Below, piece after piece: positions 7,465-15,983 of a stretch of DNA of 64,000 bases. Each line of letters opens with the position of its first letter. Position 1 is the first letter of the stretch. A model generated the notes under the pieces. The model did not search any database and was not told the origin of the DNA. It was given only the letters and a program-made list of their open reading frames with translations. The position numbers and the translations under genes were made by a program. The stretch is from assembly GCA_035281745.1 (NCBI GenBank), contig DATEDI010000014.1, positions 124,001-188,000 of the forward strand, in the 5' to 3' direction. This stretch comes from 66-474 sp035281745. GTDB lineage: Bacteria; Pseudomonadota; Gammaproteobacteria; Xanthomonadales; Rhodanobacteraceae.

Positions 7465-9747
7465 TCAGTGGCCCGGATGGTAGGTCCGCTGGGTGTGCCC
7501 TTGCAGCTGTTCCGGCCAGAAGTACACCGAGCGCAGGTCGCCCGATGCCCAGCGGTGTTGCTGGTCGGTGAAGTGCGGTGAATTCGGATCGCCGCTCTGG
7601 CCGCCCACGTGGATCGCGCGTGCGCTGACCTTCGGGCCAAACTCGATGGCTGCCACGAAGCTGTTGCCGCTGCGGCCGTAATATTTTTTCGTGCCGGGCC
7701 ACTGGTGCGTGTTGGATGCGGCCAGCGAACCCCAGCGTGAGGATGTAAACGGCACCGCGATGCTGGGCTTGCTGTCATCGAAATGCGGATGCACGGAATC
7801 GTCCAGTCGCTGGTAACGGTTGACCTGGCCCCACGGCACGCCCCAGTAACCGAAATCCTTTTGCAGGCGATCGATCACGTCGGCGAGCGCCTTGAGCCGT
7901 GTGGCGGAATCCGTCTTCTCGGCGATGTAATCGATTTCACGCATGTCGGTTTCGTGCGCATCGAGGCCACTCGCTTCCGCTTTCGCAGAAAGCTGGTTCC
8001 ACAGCGTATCGCCCCACCACACGGCGAGCGTGGTCGGAATCGAGGCGATGCCCCAGCGATCGTCCCAGGTGCGCAGCACGCCGATCGGACCCGCGAGGTT
8101 CTTTCGCATCGGATCGGCGGTGGGCAGAGCGTCATAGTCTTTCACCAGGATCGGAATCAGCCGCGCGAATGCCGGCAGGTACGAATCGAACGCGTCGGTG
8201 ATCAACTTGGCTTTGCTGAAATCGCTCGCGCCGGTCAGCATTCTGGTGGCGTGTTCGCCGCGCGCGTTGGGGCCGAACGAATCCATGTACTGGGGAAAAT
8301 CGGCGCGCTTCGGGCTGTGCTTGCCGGCCGCGGAGTAGGGCCAGTCGTTGGTATTGAACACCCAGCCATTGGGGGGATTGATCGCGTTCGGCATGTCCTT
8401 GATGGGCGTCATGCCTTGCCACGCCGTCGCGGGATTGCTGCCGTCCACCGGCTTCAGGTAGTCGAACGCATTGTCGCGCTTCGGGATGAACTGCGGCGCG
8501 AGGAATGCGATCTCGCCTTTGTCGTCGGCGAACAAGGTGTTGTTGGACGAGTTGGCCTTGAGGTCGGCCACCTTCATGTAGCTGGCGAGGTCACTGGCCT
8601 TGGTGCGCAGCCAGCTCTGCTCCAGTGCCGGGATCGGGCGATTCATCAGCGCCTCGGCAATCCATTTGCCGTTTGCTTCCGCGACGACAGGACCGTGTTG
8701 CGTGAAGTACGCGGTCAACGTGCGGATCTTGATCGAACCGTCGTCGGCGCGGTAACGAATGGTGACGTCACGGCTGGTGACGGGCAGTTCCTTGTCGCCG
8801 AACTTGTAGAAATACTTGCCATCCTTCTTCGAGATGGTTTCGGCGAATTCATCGACCGCGTCGACGCCGGTGGAAGTGTGCATCCAGCCGATGTGCTTGT
8901 TGAAACCCTGGTAGATGAAGAATTGGCCCCAGGTCGAGGCGCCGTAGGCGTCCAGGCCTTCGTCGCTCGACATCTGCGATTCGCTGCGAAAATTGAAGGT
9001 GACGTGCGGGTTGATCAGCAGCAGCGCGTGGCCGTCGACGGTGAGTTTCGGCGCGATCGCGATGCCATTGGAGCCGGTCGGTTCGATCCAGGTTGGCGGC
9101 ACGGTTTGCGCCAGCGCGACGGTCGTTGCGTGGTCCGCGCCGTAGAATTCGGCGAGCTTCGCCAGATCCACGCGCTCGATGTCGCCGCCGATGCTGCCCT
9201 CGGTGAAGGAAAGTGCCATCCACGGCTGGTAATGCTTGATGACCCTGGGCTGCACGTCCGGGTGCGTGGCGAGGTACCAGTTCATCCCGTCTGCCCAAGC
9301 GTTCATCAGCTTCTTCAGCCAATCCGGACTTTTCGCGTAATCCTGCTTCAACACCGCGGGGTCGATGAAAAGCTGGTAGCGCAGGTTGTCCCAGATCGCC
9401 GCTTCGCCCAGGGCCTCGGCGCTCCAGCCGAGCGCGGTGAGGTAATTCATCTCGACGCGGTTGAAGTCGTCTTCGCACTGCGCGTAGATCATCCCGAATA
9501 CCGCATCGGCGTCGGTTTTGCCGTGGATGTGCGCGATGCCCCAATCGTCGCGGGTGATCGTGACGGCTTGCGCTTCCTTTTGCAGCCGCGCGTATTCGGC
9601 GCCGGTTCTCGCGATGGGCGTCTGCCATGCCGGTGGCGTGGCTGTATCGGCATACGCTGGTGCACTCGCACCGAACGACATTGCAAGAAGCCCCGCGAGC
9701 AGTACGCCCGCGCCGCCGCGCTGAACCTGATCGAGATGCAACGACAT
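7465..9747 (-). CDS. Penicillin-acylase-family N-terminal-nucleophile hydrolase
   Basis: A 760-residue preprotein with an N-terminal signal sequence (hydrophobic stretch about 14-34 ending AYA-D) and a strong AAGGAGG ribosome site before ATG 9747. It matches the S45 acylases (penicillin G acylase, aculeacin acylase, PvdQ/QuiP AHL acylases): an alpha region starting ITRDDWGIAHIHG, then a self-cleavage site before Ser226 in EPTGSNGIAIAP, which becomes the N-terminal catalytic Ser of the beta subunit. Further blocks are TWGQFFIYQGFNKHIGWMHT, QHGPVV, SSNNTLFAD with the oxyanion Asn, and GWVFNTND. The mature enzyme should be a periplasmic alpha-beta heterodimer cleaving acyl amides. Acyl-homoserine lactones, lipopeptides or beta-lactams are possible substrates, and nothing here distinguishes them. 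Confidence 0.9.
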   Translation of the reverse strand: MSLHLDQVQRGGAGVLLAGLLAMSFGASAPAYADTATPPAWQTPIARTGAEYARLQKEAQAVTITRDDWGIAHIHGKTDADAVFGMIYAQCEDDFNRVEMNYLTALGWSAEALGEAAIWDNLRYQLFIDPAVLKQDYAKSPDWLKKLMNAWADGMNWYLATHPDVQPRVIKHYQPWMALSFTEGSIGGDIERVDLAKLAEFYGADHATTVALAQTVPPTWIEPTGSNGIAIAPKLTVDGHALLLINPHVTFNFRSESQMSSDEGLDAYGASTWGQFFIYQGFNKHIGWMHTSTGVDAVDEFAETISKKDGKYFYKFGDKELPVTSRDVTIRYRADDGSIKIRTLTAYFTQHGPVVAEANGKWIAEALMNRPIPALEQSWLRTKASDLASYMKVADLKANSSNNTLFADDKGEIAFLAPQFIPKRDNAFDYLKPVDGSNPATAWQGMTPIKDMPNAINPPNGWVFNTNDWPYSAAGKHSPKRADFPQYMDSFGPNARGEHATRMLTGASDFSKAKLITDAFDSYLPAFARLIPILVKDYDALPTADPMRKNLAGPIGVLRTWDDRWGIASIPTTLAVWWGDTLWNQLSAKAEASGLDAHETDMREIDYIAEKTDSATRLKALADVIDRLQKDFGYWGVPWGQVNRYQRLDDSVHPHFDDSKPSIAVPFTSSRWGSLAASNTHQWPGTKKYYGRSGNSFVAAIEFGPKVSARAIHVGGQSGDPNSPHFTDQQHRWASGDLRSVYFWPEQLQGHTQRTYHPGH

Positions 9748-9954
9748 CGGCTACCCCTCCTTAGATCCTGCAATCGCGCAACCTTAGCGCGAAAACGCGG
9801 CCGTCGCGCGGTGAAGCGCGGCGCATCAGAAAGTTGGACGATCGGGCGGCGTGGTTCCCGTATTGCAGCTACATGACGGAGCGGGCGGTGTCCCGGCCAC
9901 TCTCGCCCCAGTCCCCTCGCCAACTCGGAGCCGTGGAGAGCGCGTGGCTTCAAT

Positions 9955-10023
9955 GCAGGGCGGGTGGCAACCCGCCTTTATGCTGCGCACGCGGCGGAAT
10001 GCGCTGCGTTACTCCCGCCCTGC
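9955..10023. repeat. Dispersed GC-rich palindromic element, family A
   Basis: GCAGGGCGGG (9955-9964) and CCCGCCCTGC (10014-10023) are perfect 10-bp terminal inverted repeats enclosing GGGTGGCAACCC, itself a small hairpin, and GCGGAATGCGCTGCGTT. It shares ends and core with 745-810 and 627-690. It lies in the 322-bp space between the DUF2147 gene and the acylase gene. Apart from the acylase ribosome site, I see nothing else in that space (9748-10069). Confidence 0.65.
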
Positions 10024-10069
10024 ACCAGTTACTGGCGTGAAGCGCCGGTGGAGAGGGAGTCGCGCCGAG

Positions 10070-10558
10070 TCAGCCGTTGTCGTTCGAGCTGTTCGACGCT
10101 GGCTGCGAATCGGTCGCGTCCTTGCGGATCCAGGTTTGCGTGCGATGGAAGAACAGCAGGAAACCTTTGACGTCGAGCTTTTGTCCATCGTCGCGCAACG
10201 ACAGTTCGACTCGATAACTCTTGCCTTTGGCGGGATCGAGGATCTGGCCGCCGTCCCACTTGTCGCCGTCCTTCTTCACGCCCCACATGATCACCATGCC
10301 TTCGATGGGCTGGTTGTGGCGCTCGCCCTCGCACTTCTCGCAAACGGGATGCGGTCCTTGCTCCGAGAACAGCACCTGCTTGACCGTACCTTGCAGCGAG
10401 CCGTCCGGTTGCTCGGTGATCTCGATGATGGATTTCGGTTTGCCAGTCGCGTCATCCACCTGGGTCCAGGTGCCGACCGGCGTGTCGTTGGCGGCGTACG
10501 CGCCGGTGGCCAGCACCAGCGCGAAGGCAATCAGGATGGAACGGACGGTGGTGCGCAT
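10070..10558 (-). CDS. DUF2147 family periplasmic protein
   Basis: The 162-residue protein starts at ATG 10558 behind GGAG and has a Sec signal (TVRSILIAFALVLATGAYA). The mature part matches DUF2147: VGTWTQVDDATGKPKSIIEI, a second strand with DGSLQGTVKQV, a CEKC cysteine pair with ERHNQPIEGM, then GGQILDPAKGKSYRVEL and the closing strand. The family is a small beta-barrel found in many proteobacteria, without an established biochemical role. The tail after IRKD is Ser/Asn/Asp-rich. It is divergent from apbC and probably monocistronic. Confidence 0.85.
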   Translation of the reverse strand: MRTTVRSILIAFALVLATGAYAANDTPVGTWTQVDDATGKPKSIIEITEQPDGSLQGTVKQVLFSEQGPHPVCEKCEGERHNQPIEGMVIMWGVKKDGDKWDGGQILDPAKGKSYRVELSLRDDGQKLDVKGFLLFFHRTQTWIRKDATDSQPASNSSNDNG

Positions 10559-10711
10559 GACGGCAACTCCGGGTGGTGGTGGGGTTAGCCTGCGCGACCC
10601 GGCGGTGCGCGTCAACTGCATCGGGTCGTGTGGCGTGAGTGACCCGCATCAATGGCGCGGCGGAGTCCTCTGGCATAATGAAAAGCTGTTTCTTTGCGGT
10701 GTGATGCAACC

Positions 10712-11803
10712 ATGTCCGACCTCAGCGACGCCCGCGTCCGCGAACTCCTTGCGGGCATCGTCGATCCGCACAGCGGTGCCTCGCTCGCCGAAGGCGGCGC
10801 GATCCGCGGGGTGGGCGTAGATGGCGAAAAGGTTGCCGTGGAAATTGCGCTCGGCTATCCCGCACGCGATTGGCGCAATACATTCGCCGCGGAGATCAAA
10901 GCCGAGTTGGAGAACGATCCCGCGATCGCACAGGCCACGGTTTCCGTCACGGCGCGCATCGCCACGCACAAGGTGCAGGGCAATTTGATGCCACTGCCGG
11001 GCGTCAAGAACATCATCGCGGTGGCATCGGGCAAGGGCGGCGTGGGCAAATCCACGGTCGCCGTGAACCTTGCGCTGGCGCTGGCCGCGGAAGGCGCGAA
11101 CGTCGGCGTGCTGGATGCCGACATCTACGGCCCGAGCCAGCCGCTGATGCTCGGCATCACCGGGCGGCCGCAATCGCCGGACGGCAAGACCATCATCCCG
11201 ATGACCAACCATGGCCTGCAGGTGATGTCGATGGGGTTCCTGGTCGGCGAGGACACGCCGATGGTGTGGCGCGGGCCGATGGTGACGCAGGCGCTGACGC
11301 AATTGTTGACTTCGACGCACTGGCACGAACTCGACTACCTCGTCGTCGACATGCCGCCCGGCACCGGCGACATCCAGTTGACGCTCACGCAGCGCGTGCC
11401 GGTGGCGGGCGCGGTGATCGTCACCACGCCACAGGACATCGCGCTGCTGGACGCGAAAAAAGGGCTGAAAGCGTTCGAGAAGGTGCAGGTGCCGGTGCTC
11501 GGCATCATCGAGAACATGGCGACGCACGTGTGTTCGAACTGCGGCCACGAGGAACATGTGTTCGGCGAAGGCGGCGGTGCGCGCATGGCGGAGCAATACG
11601 GCGTACCGTTGCTGGGTTCGTTGCCGCTGGACATCCGCATCCGCGAGCAGGCTGACAGTGGCAACCCGACCGTTGCGGCGATGCCGGATTCCGATCTCGC
11701 GATGCGCTACCGCGAGATCGCGCGCAACACCGCGGCGCGCCTGTCCCTGCAGGCCGAGCGCGACATGACCGGTGTGCCGAACATCCGCGTCCTCGATGAC
11801 TGA
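10712..11803 (+). CDS. apbC: Iron-sulfur cluster carrier protein ApbC/Mrp (P-loop ATPase)
   Basis: The 363-residue protein has an N-terminal MIP18/DUF59 domain (about 1-90) followed by the Mrp/NBP35 ATPase domain. The deviant Walker A motif is GKGGVGKSTV near residue 109, DADIYGPSQP follows, and VVDMPPGTGDIQLTL is the switch region. Near the C-terminal third, CSNCGHEEHVFG supplies the CxxC pair that binds the bridging 4Fe-4S cluster in the dimer. The family loads Fe-S clusters onto apoproteins in the cytosol. ATG 10712 is preferred to an earlier ATG at 10694 because family members start MSDLSD-like. Its end overlaps the FMN-reductase gene by 8 bp, suggesting co-translation. Confidence 0.93.
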   Translation: MSDLSDARVRELLAGIVDPHSGASLAEGGAIRGVGVDGEKVAVEIALGYPARDWRNTFAAEIKAELENDPAIAQATVSVTARIATHKVQGNLMPLPGVKNIIAVASGKGGVGKSTVAVNLALALAAEGANVGVLDADIYGPSQPLMLGITGRPQSPDGKTIIPMTNHGLQVMSMGFLVGEDTPMVWRGPMVTQALTQLLTSTHWHELDYLVVDMPPGTGDIQLTLTQRVPVAGAVIVTTPQDIALLDAKKGLKAFEKVQVPVLGIIENMATHVCSNCGHEEHVFGEGGGARMAEQYGVPLLGSLPLDIRIREQADSGNPTVAAMPDSDLAMRYREIARNTAARLSLQAERDMTGVPNIRVLDD

Positions 11804-12344
11804 CGCTGTGGCGCCGCGCCGGCGCGTGTTGTGCCTGTGCGGCAGCCTGCGCCGGGTTTCCGCCAATCGTGCGGCGCTTGAAGCTGCGCGCGAGCTGGCG
11901 CCCCGATCCCTGCGGCTCGATCTTTACGGCAACGCGCGCAGCTTGCCCCTGTTCGATCCCGACGTCGAGGCCGGCCCGCTGCCGCAAGCCGTGCGTGAGC
12001 TGCGCGAAGCAGTCGGCCACGCCGATGCGCTGCTGATCGCATGTCCCGAATACGCGCACGGCATTCCGGGTGCTTTCAAGAACCTGCTGGACTGGCTGGT
12101 CGGTGCACTGGAATTCCCGGGCAAGCCGGTGCTGCTGCTGAATACGTCGGCACGCGGTTCGCAGCACGCGCAGGACGCACTGATGGAAGTGCTGAAAACG
12201 ATGTCGGCGCGGCTGTTGTCGGCCGATCCGCTGTCGGTGCGATTGCCGGGTTCCGGTTGCAACGTGGATGCGGTGCTCGGGAGCGACGATCGCCGGTGCG
12301 AGATCGAGGTCGCGCTGGGCGTGCTTGCCGCCGGTCTCGCGTGA
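11796..12344 (+). CDS. NADPH-dependent FMN reductase family protein
   Basis: A 182-residue flavodoxin-like protein. LCLCGSLRRVSANRAAL near the N-terminus is the phosphate-binding loop of FMN, and CPEYAHGIPGAFKNLLDWL (about 82-101) is the characteristic second motif of the NADPH-dependent FMN/quinone reductase family (ChrR, YieF, SsuE relatives). The product is cytosolic. Its ATG lies within the last codons of apbC, so the two are probably co-translated; a link to Fe-S cluster handling is only a guess. The gene ends 79 bp before dcd. Confidence 0.85.
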   Translation: MTDAVAPRRRVLCLCGSLRRVSANRAALEAARELAPRSLRLDLYGNARSLPLFDPDVEAGPLPQAVRELREAVGHADALLIACPEYAHGIPGAFKNLLDWLVGALEFPGKPVLLLNTSARGSQHAQDALMEVLKTMSARLLSADPLSVRLPGSGCNVDAVLGSDDRRCEIEVALGVLAAGLA

Positions 12345-12423
12345 TGCTGGCGCGTGTTCGGCAATCCCGTTATTTTGGCAGCTTTGGCCGGGCCTTCCGG
12401 CATCCAACGAGAGTGGAACGTTC

Positions 12424-12990
12424 GTGAGCATCAAGAGCGACAACTGGATCCGCCGCATGGCCGAGCAGCACGGCATGATCGAGCCGTTCGAACCCGGCCA
12501 AGTCAAGCACAACGATGGCGGACGCATCGTGTCGTACGGCACGTCCAGCTACGGCTACGACGTTCGCTGCGCGGGCGAGTTCAAGATCTTCACCAACATC
12601 AATTCGACCATCGTCGATCCCAAAGATTTCGATTCGCGCAACTTCGTCGATTTCGCCGGTGACTGCTGCATCATCCCGCCGAACTCGTTCGCGCTGGCCC
12701 GCACCGTCGAATACTTCCGCATTCCGCGCAACGTGCTGACGATCTGCCTCGGCAAGAGCACCTACGCGCGCTGCGGCATCATCGTCAACGTGACGCCGCT
12801 GGAACCCGAATGGGAAGGGCACGTGACGCTGGAATTCTCCAACACCACGCCGCTGCCGGCGAAGATCTACGCCAACGAAGGCGTGGCGCAGATGCTGTTC
12901 CTGGAGTCCGACGAAGTCTGCGCGACCAGCTACAAGGATCGCGGCGGCAAGTATCAGGGACAGAAGGGCGTGACGCTGCCGAAGACATGA
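12424..12990 (+). CDS. dcd: dCTP deaminase
   Basis: The 188-residue protein catalyses dCTP to dUTP plus ammonia, the main route to dUMP for thymidylate in gammaproteobacteria. Recognisable blocks are SDNWIRRMAEQHGMIEPF, GTSSYGYDVRC, DPKDFDSRNF, PPNSFALARTVEYFRIP, the catalytic-site GKSTYARCGI, and NVTPLEPEWEGHVTLE with the catalytic Glu. The length and the IRRMAEQ start are those of Xanthomonadales Dcd. The start is GTG 12424, where the family begins (V/M)SIKSDNWI. It follows apbC and the FMN reductase on the same strand. Confidence 0.97.
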   Translation: MSIKSDNWIRRMAEQHGMIEPFEPGQVKHNDGGRIVSYGTSSYGYDVRCAGEFKIFTNINSTIVDPKDFDSRNFVDFAGDCCIIPPNSFALARTVEYFRIPRNVLTICLGKSTYARCGIIVNVTPLEPEWEGHVTLEFSNTTPLPAKIYANEGVAQMLFLESDEVCATSYKDRGGKYQGQKGVTLPKT

Positions 12991-13184
12991 TTATGCGATC
13001 GTCCCGGATCGCCGCCTCACGGTGCGCTGCTGGTCAAGGCGCCGTCGTTCGGCCGGCAGCACCAGAACGGCCATCCATGGCCTGATTTTCCACGAAAGCA
13101 CGGCGCATTCAGCCCGCTTGTGGCAGACTTGCGCAGCTACGGCCGCACGGCCGGCCATCACGATCAGCCACGGAGACCGATTCC

Positions 13185-13595
13185 ATGAACCTGCGTTCGT
13201 TTGTTGTGCGCCTTGGCGGCGCGGCCATGCTGGCGACGATGTTCACGCTCGCCGGGTGCAATGGCGTGGTGCGCAGCGGCGGTGAAACCACGGTCAACGT
13301 GCCACACCAGTACGACATGACGATCGGCGCCTTCAAGGACAACCAGTACCAGGTGGACGGCGCGGTCCTGAGCGCACCGGATCTGGAAGCCCACTTCCGT
13401 TATCTCCAGGATCAGAAGCAATTGCCCAAGACCGTGCTGCTGGAAGACACCGATTCGGCCAAGGTCAACAACGCGGCGTTGGAAGAATTCGCGACGCTGC
13501 AGTTGAACTTTCACTTCACCGGCTATGTGATGCACAAGGGCAAGCTGACCTTGATGAGCGCGGTGGAAGCGGCCAAGGACAAGGACAAGAAGTAG
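13185..13595 (+). CDS. Small putative lipoprotein, unknown function
   Basis: The 136-residue product has a lipoprotein signal peptide with lipobox TLAGC (Cys25), so it should be anchored in the outer or inner membrane. The mature part, about 110 residues, is mixed alpha/beta in appearance and ends in a lysine-rich tail (AAKDKDKK). No known domain is recognised. GGAG precedes ATG 13185. The gap upstream (12991-13184) contains a 14-bp palindrome, GGCCATCCATGGCC at 13069-13082, similar to part of the family B repeat found near 49.1 and 50.6 kb. The gene converges on pcp. Confidence 0.7.
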   Translation: MNLRSFVVRLGGAAMLATMFTLAGCNGVVRSGGETTVNVPHQYDMTIGAFKDNQYQVDGAVLSAPDLEAHFRYLQDQKQLPKTVLLEDTDSAKVNNAALEEFATLQLNFHFTGYVMHKGKLTLMSAVEAAKDKDKK

Positions 13596-13607
13596 CGCCA
13601 GCGGCGG

Positions 13608-14273
13608 TCAGGACACCGCGCCGGCCGCAATGCGAAGGTCGGTGCGTGTGGTCAGCGCGGTGTGCACGATCACCTCCAGCGCGCGCGTCATCTGACCCAA
13701 CGGCATGCCGGGCTGGCCGTGGGCGGCGGCCTGTTCCGGCAACCATGGCACGTGCACGAAACCCGCGCGGGTGTTGCGGCAGCGGCGCAGCGCGTGCATC
13801 AGCGCGTAGAACACCTGGTTGCATACATAAGTGCCGGCCGTCTGCGAAATGTGCGCCGCGAGGCCGGCCTCGTGCAGCGCCAGCAGCGACGCCTTGATCG
13901 GCAATGTCGAAAAGAATGCGCTCGTGCCACCGCGTAGCACCGGCAAATCCACCGGTTGCGCGCCCGCGTTGTCCGGGATGCGGGCGTCGATCAGGTTGAT
14001 CGCGACGCGCTCCAGTGAAATGCCTTCGCGCCCGCCGGCAAGGCCGACGCCGATGGCGACTCTCGGTTCCGCCCTGCGCAGCGCATGCCACAGCGCCGGC
14101 GTCGAGGCGTCGAATTCGCACGGCAGTTCGACCGTCACGATGCGATGGTCTTCGACCATGCGGCCATCCAGCGCACGCACCGCCTCCCACGACGGGTTCA
14201 ACTTTTCGCCAGCGAACGGCGCAAAGCCGGTCAGCAATACGGTGCGTTCGCGCTGGCGGGTGGATCGTTGCAA
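13608..14273 (-). CDS. pcp: Pyroglutamyl-peptidase I
   Basis: The 221-residue cysteine peptidase (C15 family) removes N-terminal pyroglutamate from peptides. The catalytic triad can be read directly: Glu88 in ISLERVAIN, Cys151 in GTYVCNQVFYALMH, and His174 in GFVHVPWLPEQ. The N-terminal VLLTGFAPFAGEKLNPSW is diagnostic. There is no signal peptide, so it works on peptides imported to the cytosol. It is the last gene of the leftward chain that also holds PxpA/B/C, so the free 5-oxoproline it releases would be opened to glutamate by its neighbours. It starts 10 bp after the DUF979 gene. Confidence 0.96.
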   Translation of the reverse strand: MQRSTRQRERTVLLTGFAPFAGEKLNPSWEAVRALDGRMVEDHRIVTVELPCEFDASTPALWHALRRAEPRVAIGVGLAGGREGISLERVAINLIDARIPDNAGAQPVDLPVLRGGTSAFFSTLPIKASLLALHEAGLAAHISQTAGTYVCNQVFYALMHALRRCRNTRAGFVHVPWLPEQAAAHGQPGMPLGQMTRALEVIVHTALTTRTDLRIAAGAVS

Positions 14274-14283
14274 GTGAGGATGG

Positions 14284-15252
14284 TCAGAAGCGGAAGATCA
14301 GGAAATACATCAGCGCCAAGTTTACGACGAGCAGGATCGCCCCGGTTTTCCATTGTGCGCGGATCACGTCGTTCTGGTTCGGCAGTTCCAGCAACGCGAC
14401 CGGCACGATGTTGAAGTTGGCGGCCATCGGCGTGAACAGCGTGCCGCAATAGCCGGAGAGCATGCCCAGCGAGCCGAGGATCGCCGGGTTAGCACCATGC
14501 AGGTGGATCAGCAGCGGCAGCCCGACGCCCGCGGTCAGCACCGGAAACGCGGCGAACGCGTTGCCCATGATCACGGTGAACAGCACCATGCCGAGGCCGT
14601 AGGCGATCACGCACGCCAACGCGCTGTTGACCGGGATCATCATCCGCACCAGGTCCGACACCACGGCGCCCACGCCGGTGGCGGCGAATACCCCGCCCAG
14701 TGCGGCGAGTGTCAGCGGCAGCAGCGCGGCCCAGCCGAGTGTGTCGAGCAGGCGCCGGCCTTCCGCGAGACCGGCGGAGGGTTTCGCGCGCGTCACCCAC
14801 AGCGCCGCGATCAGCGCGATCACGCAGGCCAGCGCCAATCCCGTCAAGGTCATCCGCACGGGATCGAACACGCGTACACCGCCGATCACGACGTACCCGC
14901 CAAACAACGCGACCAGCAGCGTCACCAGCGGAATCAGCACGGCCGGGCCGAACAGCCGATGGCCGAGACGCTTGGCATCGGCTTCGCGCGCGGACACATC
15001 ACGTTCGACGATCTGCCCGCGCTGCATCCGCGGCGACAGCACCGCCAGGGCGATCACGCCGACGCCGGCCAGTTGCGCGGGCAGGTGGTGGTGCGCGGCG
15101 GTGGCATCGAGCACGTACTTGCCGCCGGCCGTCAGGGCGGCCAGCACCAGCCAGAATCCGGCGTGCGACCAGCGCCGCTCGCGCAGATTGAGCCAGGCCG
15201 CCCCGGCAAGGAACAGCGCGATCAGCCAGTAGGCTTGTTCGATCTTCAGCAC
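14284..15252 (-). CDS. DUF979 family membrane protein (candidate 5-oxoproline transporter subunit)
   Basis: The 322-residue protein has about eight to nine hydrophobic spans, including a DxxAHHHxP segment after the second, a central MLFTVIMGNAFAAFPVLTAG-like helix and a late NPAILGSLGMLSGYCGTLFTPMAANFN block resembling the re-entrant loops of ion-coupled carriers (IT superfamily). These motifs and its pairing with DUF969 identify it as DUF979. It starts at GTG 15252, overlapping the DUF969 stop by 7 bp. Located between pxpA and pcp, it is inferred to help move pyroglutamate or pyroglutamyl peptides across the inner membrane; no direct evidence is visible. Confidence 0.82.
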   Translation of the reverse strand: MLKIEQAYWLIALFLAGAAWLNLRERRWSHAGFWLVLAALTAGGKYVLDATAAHHHLPAQLAGVGVIALAVLSPRMQRGQIVERDVSAREADAKRLGHRLFGPAVLIPLVTLLVALFGGYVVIGGVRVFDPVRMTLTGLALACVIALIAALWVTRAKPSAGLAEGRRLLDTLGWAALLPLTLAALGGVFAATGVGAVVSDLVRMMIPVNSALACVIAYGLGMVLFTVIMGNAFAAFPVLTAGVGLPLLIHLHGANPAILGSLGMLSGYCGTLFTPMAANFNIVPVALLELPNQNDVIRAQWKTGAILLVVNLALMYFLIFRF

Positions 15253-15983
15253 GATTCGGATTTTCCGCCGTCGTCGGGCCGCAGCGTCGGCGTCGCCGAG
15301 TTCGGTGCGTTGCCGGCAATCCGGCGCGCGAACAGCACCGTGCGGATTGCGTGGATCATGAACGCCGCGATTGCGGTCGGCAGTGCCCACAACGCGATTT
15401 GAAGCGGTTCCAGTTCGATCCCGTGCTGCGAATAGAAGCCCTGGATCAGCAGCACCGCGCCCAGCGCGATGAACACGTCCTCGCCGAAAAACCGGCCGAT
15501 ATTGTCGGTGGCGGCGCAGAACGCGCGCACGTCATTGCGTTCCGGCGTGTCCAGCGGCGTACCGCGTTTTTCTGCCGCACCTTCGGCCATGGGTGCCAGC
15601 AACGGGCGCACCGTTTGGGCGTGGCCGGCGACATCGTACAAACCGAGCATGGCCAGTATCTGACGGATCGCGAGATAGACCATCAACAGCCGCGAAAGAG
15701 TGAGTCCACGCAACGTGGCGATCCAGTTGGTTACATGCTCGCGCAAGCCCGCGCGTTCCAGCACGCCGATCGCGGGCAGCGTCAACACGAACAGCAACAG
15801 TGCGCGTTCGGACACGAAGCTGTTGCCGATCAACGCCAGGATTTCGCCGATGGATTTGCCCGCCGCGAGCCCGCTGACGATGCCGGCGACCACCACGACG
15901 GGAACCGGATTGAAGCGCAGCGCAAATCCCGCGACCACCACCAGCACGCCGAGCAGCGGCAGCCAGTGCAGCAGGGTGGTCAT
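15246..15983 (-). CDS. DUF969 family membrane protein (candidate 5-oxoproline transporter subunit)
   Basis: The 245-residue protein has about five to six membrane spans: N-terminal LLGVLVVVAGFALRFNP, a GIVSGLAAGKSIGEILALIG loop-helix, LLLFVLTLPAIGVLE, then RLLMVYLAIRQILAMLGLYDVAGHAQTVRPLLAPMA, which is typical of DUF969, and two C-terminal helices. Its ATG overlaps the pxpA stop (ATGA), and its own end overlaps DUF979, so the three are tightly co-translated. DUF969 and DUF979 usually occur as a pair and often beside pyroglutamyl peptidase. A two-component secondary transporter for pyroglutamate is the natural inference. Confidence 0.82.
   Translation of the reverse strand: MTTLLHWLPLLGVLVVVAGFALRFNPVPVVVVAGIVSGLAAGKSIGEILALIGNSFVSERALLLFVLTLPAIGVLERAGLREHVTNWIATLRGLTLSRLLMVYLAIRQILAMLGLYDVAGHAQTVRPLLAPMAEGAAEKRGTPLDTPERNDVRAFCAATDNIGRFFGEDVFIALGAVLLIQGFYSQHGIELEPLQIALWALPTAIAAFMIHAIRTVLFARRIAGNAPNSATPTLRPDDGGKSESC

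Noticed and set aside
7783..9876. 697-residue plus-strand frame opposite the acylase gene
   Set aside because: Shadow frame; the minus strand carries a complete Ntn-hydrolase with signal peptide, Ser nucleophile and strong ribosome site.
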